Shown one piece after another: positions 10,887 to 22,800 of a DNA stretch of 64,000 nt. The stretch is from positions 6,455,214 through 6,519,213 of the forward strand of contig NW_022145609.1 in assembly GCF_000002235.5 (NCBI RefSeq). The letters are read 5' to 3'. The translations under genes and the position numbers were made by a program. Source of the stretch: Strongylocentrotus purpuratus. Taxonomy: Eukaryota > Echinodermata > Echinoidea > Camarodonta > Strongylocentrotidae. Positions within the stretch are counted from its first letter, which is position 1. Each line of letters opens with the position of its first letter. The notes under the pieces were generated by a model. That model was not told where the DNA came from. It was given only the letters and a program-made list of their open reading frames with translations, and did not search any database.

Positions 10887-13800
10887 TTAAACCCCCCCCC
10901 CCCCCCCCCCCCCCCCCCTTTGGTAATTTTTTTTGTGTAAACCCCCCCCCCTTTTGGATTTTTTTTATTTTTTCTATTTTTTTTATTAATAAAAAAATGA
11001 AAATAAATTTTAAAAAAAATCCCCATGGTTGACCTAAAAAAGCTGACCTTACCCCCCTCCCCCCCCCCAACGGAGCAAAATGTCAATTTTTCAAATTTCG
11101 AGACCAAAAAAAAAAAAAATGTGTCCTCTTACCCCCCCCCCCCCCCCCCTCCCCTTCCCCCTCCCACCCCCCCCCCCCCCCCCCGCTTATTCAGCGGTCG
11201 GCTGAGTCGTTGCGATTTTTTTGGGACCAAAAAAAAAAAAAAAAGTGACCTCTTACCCCCCCCCCTCCCCCCCCCCCCCCCCCCCCTTGAAAAAATCATG
11301 CGTACGCGCCTGGGTCTTATTATATCTCAGCTTTTGTAGTAATATACTCGAGAAGGTGACTCATGTTCAATGGGCATTATTGCTCAGAGTATACATGTGT
11401 AATCATATATATAAATATGATCAAACCCATTATTTTATCGACATAAATTCCACAATATCATGAATGGGTTTTATCATGTTTGAAGCAATTCTCCAAAATT
11501 ATATATTTATCTGTCTGTTGGTTGTTAATAATTCATTCTTTTGCATGCAATTTAATAGGCCTAATTATTTGAAATGAAACCCATTTTGTAGTCATTTAAT
11601 TTCTTTTTTAAATCACGTTAATATGCCTATCAGTTAGAAACATGAATGGTTCTAAAACATTGAGCCCACTGAACAAGTTATAGGATTAACTTTTCTTTTC
11701 ATCGTTAGACGATTCTGTCAGTTTGATCCGTTTACAGGCTTCAACAGTATCGACCCCTATATAATTTCATTAAACAGACAAGTATCTTTTATTTTTAATG
11801 AAAAAATATAAAGGCTAGACTCACACACTCCTTTCTGGCAAATCAAGTCTAGACGAGCTCCACAAGTGTTATCATCCCATCTTCCATGTCTGTTTGGATC
11901 CTGGGATGACCACAGACAAGCACAGTCTTGGATCCCTCTTCCATCGTCTGGCTGGTCTGATGCCCATCCATCATATCTGATGATGATAACAATTACAATT
12001 AAAATAAAACAGTTTATAAATAATGAATGCCCCGAAGTTCAATAAAACGGAATGCATGGCTGTATCATTAAACGAGGGAAATCTAAATCATTGCCTTGTG
12101 TATGTCTTACCGAACTTGGGTTCCATCAAGCCACTTGAATTGACCTTCGACCTCTCTGTCATGGCAACCAATCCAAAAACATCGCTCTGTCGTGAGGGGT
12201 GGACTGATGAAAGTCGTCAGAAAAGACTAGATGATAATAAATACATAACAATTAACACCAACATAATATAAGACCGTATAAAAAAAAATTGAAATAAATA
12301 TGCAAGTTGTTTCCGTGTACATGACATTTTTTATTATACATTTGCATCATAACGGCACAGCGATCACGTACATCACCTAGCTGATGGCAGCCAGGCAGAT
12401 TATTCCACCCGGGGTCCTCACTATGAACATGACAGACAATGAAAGCGGACAAAATATACAGTTCCTCAGGTGGACAAAGGAACATCCCTTCACTGCTATT
12501 ATGTAAAAATGTGTAGAACAGGTGAATATACATGTGACACCTGTTCTACACATTTTTACATAATAGCAGTGAAGGGATGTTCCTTTGTCTACCTGAGGAA
12601 CTGTATATTTTGTCCGCTTTCATTGTCTGTCATGTTCATAGTGCCTAGAAAAGAGAAAGTAATCATTTGATACAATACAAACTTTCATTCAACTTATCAA
12701 ATTGTAAACAAGTGCATTTTTCCATTTTAATCATCCAGTACCCCCCAAAACAAGGAAAACTCGAGCCAGGTGCTAGTAAGGGTAAATTTAAAGACAACAA
12801 TATATCACATACTGTCAATTGTCATGAATAAGCGAGTTCATAATTAGGACTTGCGCATGTGCAGATAAAGGTCATTCGGACCCAAATTGTAAAACCATTG
12901 AGACGAATACTTGTATCGTGCTCATGAAAGATATGTAATCAGTATTCATTTATGCACAAACAGTACATTTATCTGATACACAGGTGGAAGTATTCTTCTC
13001 AAGAGGCAAACAAAAGGTATTCAATGAATGAATGATACATATTTATATACATATTGAATGATACATATTTGGAAAGCATAGAGTCTCCTCTTTCAGTTTA
13101 TGCTACTCACGTGATGCATATTTCACGCATGAGTGATTAAAAGCAATTTGAAGGAAGGAAACCAAAAAGTAGTTTGGAGGGCGGTATCTGAATTTCAAAG
13201 AAAAATTCATATTTCTAGAAAGTTCATTTTCTGCTCTTTCATATGATACCTCAATCAAGGAAAATGAGCCAGGAATAACAAAGTTGTGTTTGTTTAAAGT
13301 AGCCCTTACAATTTCATAATTTTAACAAACGAATTCGTTTTCACTGGGTGCCTGCCGTAGCAAAAAGCAGATTTGACAAAAAACTTAACTCCGTTTCGTT
13401 GACAATCAGCCATGCATGAAGACTCTCGTCTACGGCTGATTGTCAATGAAACGGAGTTAATAATAATAATAATAAACAATATTTATAAGGCGCTTAATAC
13501 TGGTGTCTCTAAGCGCACCATATTCTGACTTAACAATTATTTACCAAAACTTATAATAAACACACAACTTATACATCTGTTCTTTATTCAATAAATCATG
13601 CATATATAATAATAAAAAATAAGTTAAGTCTTTTGTTAATTTCGTTTATTGATACGGCAGGCAGCCAGCGAATACGAATCCGTTTAATAAAATTATGGAA
13701 ATGCAAGCACTACTTTAAACAAACAGAACTTTGTCATTCCTCGCTCATTTTTCCTGATTGAGGTGTCATATGAAAGGGCAGACGGAAACTCAACTTTCTA

Positions 13801-16800
13801 GAAATGTGAATTTTTCTTCGAAATTCAGAAACCGCCCGCCAAACTACTTTTTGGTTTCCTTCCTTCAAATTGCTTTTAATCACTCATGCGTGAAATATGC
13901 ATCACGTGAGTAGCATCAACTGAAAGAGGAGACTCTATGCTTTCCAAATAGGTATCATTCATTAATTATGGTTGTGATTCAGTTATGATTAAACATCGAT
14001 ACTTCTCGGTTTCGTTTTTTCTGGGACGCACTGTATATTGTACACGTCCTCCATAATGAAATTATGATGAAATTATGATAAATTTATGATGAAACACAAG
14101 ACAAACAAATTCCTTTCATGAAAATGTATAAACATATTGAGACCATCAAGTCCGCAGATGCAAGTATATAGTTTTTTTTCCTTAACAATCAAACTTAAAT
14201 GCCGATGAATATCAGACAAATCTAATAAGTATAAGTGTATAAATGCCATAGAATAAAATATGATGAAATACACATGAAAAAAACAATCTTGAAAGGAAAA
14301 AATGAGCTATAAAAAGTGTGTAAGAAACGAGAAACATATATTGACCATCAATTTAAGTGCACAAAGTGCTAATTTGAATGCAACAAATGAATTAGAATGC
14401 TAGAAGTACACCGTCGCGATGTCAGAAAATCGTGTAATATAAACCCGAGATATACCCGACAGCACTGAAACCGTCGAATTTGAACGCAAGACAAATGAAT
14501 TCGAATGACAAACTCGCGAATTTGGCCGGGAAATCCTATATTAAACTCGGTACTATTGATCATTTATCCACCATCTGAATGCCATGTTACGCTACATAAA
14601 AGTAGTTCCACGGTATCTTTTATTTTCATCAAATGGTTGAAATAGCATTGTAGAGACGATGAACACAAAATGTCGTTAAAGGGACTTGGTAACATCGTTC
14701 AGATGAGAGAAAATGGTGATAAGGTAGTGACTTCAATGCTAGATGTACAATTAAAGATAATCTGAAAGTGTGAGTGAAAACAGACCATTAATTATCAATG
14801 ATACAAATTGGGAAAAACTGATCTGATCGATTCAATAATTCTCTCAACTATATTATTACAATTTAATTACATTTTAAGTGAATGTAAATCGTCATAAAGC
14901 AATAAATTGGCTCTGTATACCATTCAAGAAATTTAAAGAGAAGGTTGAGTTCTGGGAAGAGGTGAAAAATAATTTGTGAGCGTTAGCATTGTATTATGCA
15001 AGTGTGGGAGAAAATCAGATATATATATATGCTCACTGAAAAGCATGGCTCTTCAAATGCCTTAATATTCTAAATATGGCACGTGAACATCATAAAAATC
15101 AGGATTGTTACGCCACATGTTCATGTAGTCCCATATACATCTTTCTGTGTACAGTGTTTGTAACTTTACCAAGATTGGGCCAAATTTCTTATAATTTTGA
15201 TGATTCCAGAACCTTGCAGTACACACCAATACTTATATGCTAGATGATCAAAATTTTCTGATCGATTCCACAACGTTTCTTTTGCAATACGATTGCATGA
15301 CCAGAACTCAACTTTATCTTTAAGTGTTGAAACATTTTTAAAGCGTGTTTTATGTCTTATTTCTATGGAAAAACGGTTGGGAAAATTCAAAAATGGTTTG
15401 ACTCAAGAATCTACTGTTAGAAGGTGTTGCACAGTTACGCCTTCAAAGAAAACCATAAATATCTTTGTGGTTTGCGAATTTCTTCAGGATTTTGGTGCAT
15501 GTACGGGTAAGTACAGTAGAAGAAATATAAAAAGTAACATTTCATACACAAATTACGCAGTTTTTTTCATCAACCTTCAACAATGTTACCTAGTCACTTT
15601 AAGCGTGAGAACGTTCACTTCTATCTCTCCTCGCTAAAAGATTCGAATAATAGAGTCAACCAAGTGGAATCAACTGTTAAACGGGTTTTGTATGGGTCAT
15701 GACATAATAATATGCTTCCGATTGTTAATGTAGTATCAAAGGGATCGTTTAACAATGTTAAATCTGAGATACACGGTCCTACATGTTACCAGTGTCTGTG
15801 ATATGGTGTAATATTGAAGCCCTAAAAAAAAATCGCGCTTCATAATGATCAAGAAGTGCCTCATAACAGTAAAAAAATCTTTGAGTGACCGGTTTTACCA
15901 TACTCGTTTTCCCCAATAGACTGTAGTGTTATGAAAATTTTGTTTTCAAAATTTGTAATTCCAATCAAATAATATCTTGATAATCAGACAGGCGATCGGC
16001 TTTTAAAAGTCATGGAGTTCCTGACTGAACTAAAGGTTAATAATTATCATTGCAGCATGAGCTAAATCAAGGATTATTTCTAAAGGATCTAAGACAAATT
16101 AACGGATCCCTTTAACGAGCAGCAATGGCGAACGATTGTAGCTATAATTCAGAAATCGGTGCTTGGATTGATTTTCCCTAAAAAAATCCATGAGACATCA
16201 AGCTACATAGAACTGTGATCGCCAAATATGATATCGTCTACAAAACAGTCAGGAAATATTAGAACCAAATGGAAATAAGACAAAATGCGATTATGTATAC
16301 AAGTTAACCTTTTCCACGTTAATCCTCCAGTACCAAATAATCAAGCAAAACTCAAGCCTGATGCAAATGAGGCAAGCTTAAAAGCAATCATTTATGACAT
16401 AATTGTCTATTGTCGTGATTGTATACTTTCTACTTATTTCTTCTTTATATTTTGCTTTGTTTTGAATATGTATTCTAAAGTTTCTTTTTTTCTCTTGATA
16501 ATTTTTCAGCAACGAAATGAGAGTTTTGGTAGACATCTTGGATATAGTGAAGCAATAAATCCTGGCCACACGACGAATTGCAAAAGATAATCATGTTAAT
16601 AAGGATCAGAATTGCACCACTACCACTAGGCCTACTATTACTAATATATGCACTACTACACTGCTGCCATTGATGATGGTGTTGATGATTATAATGATAT
16701 GATACTAATGATGATAATAGTAATAATAATAATAATAATAGTCACCATTATATTCACATATTCATAATGAAACAATAATAATACTGATAATAATTATGAT

Positions 16801-19800
16801 AATAATAATAACAATAATGATAACTATGCTACTACTACTACCACTACCATTAGTGAATACCATATGACGCTACATATTATAGTACCACAATGTTGTTTAT
16901 TGTTAATTGGCTTGCACCCAGTAGATTTAGATCACGTGCTCGATCTTGTAATTGAAAACAAGTCAGAAAAAAATCTTTTCACTAGCGGGATCTGCTGAGT
17001 GTAATCCCGACATTCCGTAACAACAATTGAAATTTCTCCCTTAGAGCCTCACATTTTTTTGGTCAATCGAATAGCATTGTAAAGATGATGAACACATAGA
17101 AATACTAATACGACATCGATAAGCGTGAGCAGGCGCGGATCCAGGGGGGCGAGCGGGCCTTGCCCCCCCCCCCCGCAAAAAAAAAGAGAGAAGAAAGGAA
17201 AAGAAGGGAAGGGAAAGAGGAGAGAAAGGGAAAGAAAGAAAAGGAAGAAGAAAAGAAAAGGGGGAAGAAGGACATCGGGGGGGGGGGGGCGAAACGGCCT
17301 TGCCTTCCAGGCTGTTGCCCCCCCCCCCCCCCCCCCAATCAAAAAAATAAGAGAGAAGAAGGAAGGGAAAGAAAAAAGGAAAAGAGGAGATACTGGCGTA
17401 CTGATAGGGGGGAGGGGGCTTGGGGGAAATCAAATTCAAACGTGGTTTATTTCTTATTCCATTCTGTGGATTACATATAATGCCAACATGACATAATTTC
17501 CCTGATTTTGCCTCACTTTTTAGTAAATTATACTTTTGTATGTGTTTGTTGGAAAATGACGAATTCCTAAATTTAAAGCCAGGCAATAAATATGATTCTT
17601 GAGATTCCTACATGTTAAGGCCCGAGGAACGGCGGGGATCGGAAGCCTCGAGCTGCCTCCCCCCCCCCCCCCCCACACTTTTTTGAAAAAGTATATTAAA
17701 GAGAAATAAAAAAGAAAGAAAGCAAGAAAGAAAGAATAGTTAACTGCCAGTGTCAACAAATAATGAGGCATCAAAATATGCTCATCTGACCGTGATTAAT
17801 TGCCAAAAACCCCTAAGCTTCCGGGGCTCTGCCCCCTGGATTCCACCTAGAGCCCTAAAGCGGGACATTAGATAATCATCTGACGGTAATTTAATGCCTA
17901 AACCCCCTGATTTTGTGGGGCTCCGCCCCCTGGACCCAACGCCAAATAGTGTCCTACCAGTGTCACACAACATAATAAGGTTTTAAAAAAAATGCTCATC
18001 TGACCGTAATTAAACGCCTAAAACCCCCTTCCGGGGCCTCCACCGCCTCGACCCCACTAGGGGCCTTATAAAGGCGGGCCCTTAATGCTTATCTGACCGT
18101 AATTTATTGCCTTAAACCCCTGAGCTTCCGGGGTCGGACAAGGTATCGAAATGTGTTTATCTGACCGCAGGCGCGTATCCGGGGGGCGGTGGGAGCGGTC
18201 ACCCCGAAAACGCCGCCGCCCACCCCCCCCCCCCCCCCCAAAAAAAAAGAGAGGAGAGAAAAGGAAGAGGACGTAGGGAGAAAAAGGAGCAGTCAAAGAA
18301 CATCTTTGAAATTCAGACAAGGATTAAGCTTAGAAAACGGTACAACGCATCGTCTTGTTTCTCTAATGATTTAATGAAACGTCTAAGCTTCCGTGCTTCG
18401 CGCAGGGGGGGGGGAGGGGGAACTGAATTCAGACAAGGATTAAGAGTCGATAACGGTACAGCGAATCGTCTTCTTTCTCTCATAATCTTATGAAACATCA
18501 AAGCTACCAATAATTGAATTCAAACGAGGATTCAGAGTCGAGAACGGTAATACGAATCGTTTTCTTTCTCAAATGATTTAATGAGACATAAAAGCTTCAG
18601 CGCTTCGCGTGGGTGGGGAAACCTGAATTCAGACAAGGATTAAAGATAAACTTTAGTACTGGTAATGCGATTGCATTGTGAAAGAAAAGGTGTGGAAAGG
18701 ATCAGAAACAGTGGATCATGTAGCATCTAAGTATTGGTGTGCACTGCAAGGTTCCGGAGCCATCAAAATCATAATAAATTTGACCGAGTCTTGGTAAAGT
18801 AACAAGCACTATACACAGAAAGCTTATATATGGGACAACACACATGGTGTCGGGGCTAGTACTACCTTGATTTCCTTGTCTCATTACTCAGCCAGTATAC
18901 ATTTTCTTCCAAAATTGTTTGGCACATGTCATTTATTTGTAATCTTGAACATTCAGTGTAAGTTTTGTTTGATTCTGTGAAATTAATTTTCTTTTTTTTA
19001 CCAGAACTCAAGTTTATATTTAAGAGTCGAGAACTGTACAACAAATCGTCTTGTTTCTCTAATGATTTAATGGAGCGTAAAAGCTTCCAAGCTTCGCGCG
19101 GGAGGGGGGGGGGGCGAAACTGAATTCAGACGAGGATTATTTTCGAGAACGTTACAACGAATCGTCTTCTTTCTCTAGTGATTTTAATGAAACTTAAAAT
19201 CTTCCGCGCTTCGCGCAGGAGGGGAGGGGACTGAATTCAGACAAGGATTAAACGTCGAGAACGGTACAGCGATCTTCTTTCTCTCATAATCTTATGCAAC
19301 ATCAAAGCTTCCACGCTTCGCGCGGTAGTGGAAAACCTGAATTCAAACGAGAATTAAGAGTGGAGAACTGTACAACGAATCGTCTTGTTTCTCTAATGAT
19401 TTAATGAAACGTAAAAGCTTCCGCGTTTCGCGGAGGAGGGAGGGGGAATCTCGCCCTTCCCTGCACCCACCCACCCCCCCCCCCCCCGCGCATAACGTCA
19501 CTGCTGGTCATCATTACGTACCAATATTTGGCTCGCATAATTTCAAATTTGCCCCCCCCCCCCCTAAGAAAACCTGGATCCGCGCCTGAGCGTGAGAACG
19601 TACACATCTATAGTTTTGTTCATACGGTGAAAAGTTACCTTAGGGTAAAGGCCGTGTTAAGCGGTAGTCGAGGTAAATATGGCGGGGTATATAGTGGGCC
19701 AAGCATGCCACTATCCGTACAACCATGGACAACTATACAACTATACGACTATACGTCTATCCAGCCGACCAATCAGAACGCAGGAAACTGTACATCTATA

Positions 19801-22800
19801 CAACTATACCAGTGGTGGATTCAGGGATAACAGGGGTACGTCCCCCCCCCCCCCCCCCGTAAAAAAGGGTGAGGGGGGGGAAAGAAAATGGAAGAGAGAA
19901 AGAAGAAGAAAATAGGGAGGAGAGAAAAGGGAAGAGGAGAAAAAGGAGCTAGGGGGAAAGGAAGAAAGTGGTCAGAAGGCTTAGTGAAATTATCGTTACC
20001 CTTTTCTTTAAAAACAAGGGGGATGTAATATATTCAGGTAAATTGCTTTGTTGTTTTAAGTTCAAAGACACGCTACTATGCCAAGATCTATAATCGGAGT
20101 TGCTTGTTAAAGTCGTTACTTAATAAATACCATCAAAATGTAATCACCGCATCACGATTGATTTGTTGGAGTCTTCAGTATATTTCAGACGCCAAATTTG
20201 AAACGATCAACATTTTATAATTTTGTAATTTTGTAAAGCTGGAACCCTGCCCGCAAGCACTTTGCTTATCCCACCATTTTGCCCTCGTGTTCATGATTGT
20301 TTTAAAATGGAAAATTTCTGAATTGAATTGAACTGAATTGAATTGAATTGAACTGAACTGAACTGAACTGAATTGAATTGAATTGAAATGATATGAATTG
20401 AAATGAATTGAATTGAATTAAAAAAGCGAAGAACCAAAGTAGAATTGTCATTAATTTTGTTACGGAGTTGAAGCGTGATAATAACTACTAAATATTTAAC
20501 CTTTACCTGGATTTTGTCCGAGTCGATCCTAGTGAGATTCGCTCCGCGTGTTAAGCAGTAAGCGTGAGCCTCATCATAATTTAACCGTGAGGTGTTATCC
20601 ACTAAATAAAGAGCATCATCAAGTCTGTGCCATGTATCGGCTGATACTGTATGAAGAGAGAAACGAAAGAGAAATCAATTCGACAGCCTTTCTGTTGAGA
20701 CCTAGGGATCCCAGACCCCAGGAATTAACAAGAGGAAAAACCTGTTATAATCTTCATTGAGCATTATGACTCATTACATATAACACACCAGATTATGTCT
20801 CACAACCGCGTTGCGATTGATTGCAAATATTTTGCAATTGATGTCGGTCGCATTTCTTTTTAGTACAGAGTTGTGATTGATATTAATAGTAAAGGCAATT
20901 TATAACCCGTACGCCATTACTATCAATTGATTTTTAATTTATTAACAACAAAACAACAACATAAAACAATGTTCAAAATGTATTCAAGTGGGTAACAAAA
21001 TATCCATGTACATGAGTTACAAAGAAAAAGACAATTTCCATAGCTGAACCATATGTACAAATTAAATTAATCATATATCATTTCATATCAAACCTGTGAA
21101 TTAGCTATAACTTAATAATACGTAGAGATTTGTGGCTGGAATTGAAATTCACAGAGTTCCAATAAGTGATTCAAATAAAGGATATTTTTAAACTTAAAAA
21201 CTTAAAATGTTGTTAAAGGGAGAACCAAAAATTAGCACGAGTGCTAGTCGGTATTGGTTCTCCAGGTTTCTAAAACTGTATGCAAAGTCATATTAATATT
21301 TATTTTGACTCAATATCATATTACATGATTCATCTCTGCTTATAATTCTGAGATTTTGACGAAATGATAATCTTGTTTTTTCTTCTCTTATATTTATGGG
21401 CAAATTATTCCACAGCTTTGCGCAATTGAAAGAAATTGAAAAAGTCCCATGTGTCGTACTACATTTAGGTAATCGTAGCATTAAATGTTCTCTCCCTCTT
21501 GTTCTATACATGTGATTCATTACAACAAAGTAATCCATTAACGAATGTGGTAAATGCGCTTTCTGCAGGTCATATACAAATTTCGATACTGAATGCTCAA
21601 ACAGATTATGCACATCTAATACCTGTAGACGTACGAAGAGTGCCTTTAAACTTGTTCTAATTGGGGAAAATGTTATATTACACGCATGGCCATTTTTTGT
21701 GCCAATACAGGTAGCAGTATTGTTCTTTTTGTAGTACCTTTTGTCCGTCGTAACTCTCACGTTTCAAAGATCACACCAGTATACAACAAATAAATGTTTG
21801 CAAGTACTTAATGCGTTGGTCACAACCCGCCGTACTTGCAAGTGCGATATCGTGGCAACCGCACGAAGACCATACGTTGTAAGCACGTTGTAAGCACGTT
21901 GTAAGCACATTGTAAGCACGTACAACGCACTTACCACGTGCGCAACGTACGATGCACGCAACCACGCGGGCCACGTACTTACACCTGTGTGTGACGTGCG
22001 TTGCCGGTACTCCCTCCCTGCCTTTGCCACTCCCTCCCTACGTGGTAAGTGCGTTGTGCATGCTTACAACGTACGGTCTCCGTGCGGTTGCCACGTACGT
22101 GCTGCTCACGTACCGTGTCCTAGGCTTACTCACTCGCACGTTGTAAGTGCGTGCACGTGCGATGAACTCGGTAAGTTTTTCCGCCCGATGTCGGGCTATA
22201 TATAGGACGACATTCCGATGTTCTCCAGAAGTCCCAGCTGTTGCTGCCTCAAGATGCCGCCCATTCCACCGCAGAGACTATATACTGCATAAATCAGTGC
22301 ACAACGTGCGTTGTAAGTGCTTAATCGGTACGGTCCACGTGAACTGGGGAGGTGGCGAGTAAGTGCGCCTTTAAAAGACGCACGGAGTCTGTGCGTTGTG
22401 CGTTCATTTGCAGTACCGGGCACGCACGTCACACGCACTGGGGGTGAATCTGTAGCCCGACCGCAGTCCGAACGCAGCGAAAGTTCCTCGTGCACTAAAA
22501 GTGCTACGGTGTGTCCGCGTGCTCCCAAATCCGTACGGAGGCGGTACTCTCCACGTACGGATATTCAAGTTTTGCCCACGTTTTTTGCACGTAGACATCA
22601 CGCACTTGCAAGTACGACGGGTTGTGACCACCGCATTAGTGAACATGCACTGCATGCAGGTTAAGTCACATTAGGATAAAGAACGAGACATGTCAAGTTC
22701 ATTGTCCGTCTCATTCTGACTTAACCAAGTGCAGTGTATACCACTAATGCATGAGCTAAAAACATGCAGCTTCGTAGAGAAACCGAAGTGAGGATCTTGT

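Larger units (their letters stand above)
17130..19588. mobile_element. 2.46-kb composite hAT-type element with TSD AGCGTGAG
   Basis: It starts CAGGCGCGGATCCAGG and ends CCTGGATCCGCGCCTG, perfect inverted termini, flanked by AGCGTGAG at 17,122-17,129 and 19,589-19,596. The inside is a mosaic: C/G runs with purine tracts (17,160-17,400), units ending CATCTGACCGTAATTAA with GGGGCTCCGCCCCCTGG (17,770-18,160), a second terminus-like CAGGCGCGTATCCGGGG at 18,167, and a tandem array (18,302-19,445). No transposase is seen. Confidence 0.82.

Noticed and set aside
10828-11463. Proline- and glycine-rich open frames across C/G runs (also at 2.4, 17.1, 18.2, 19.4 and 27.6 kb)
   Set aside because: They follow homopolymer runs of MITEs, occur in several frames at once and differ between the units.
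13383-13461. CRISPR-like or hairpin RNA gene
   Set aside because: A single inverted repeat within a larger fold-back element in a eukaryotic intron; no array and no sign of a conserved RNA.
20291-20602. Extension of CTLD exon 1 into VKVKYLVVIITLQL on the minus strand
   Set aside because: It is read-through of a good GTAAAG donor into the intron and microsatellite; exon 2 joins in phase at the donor.
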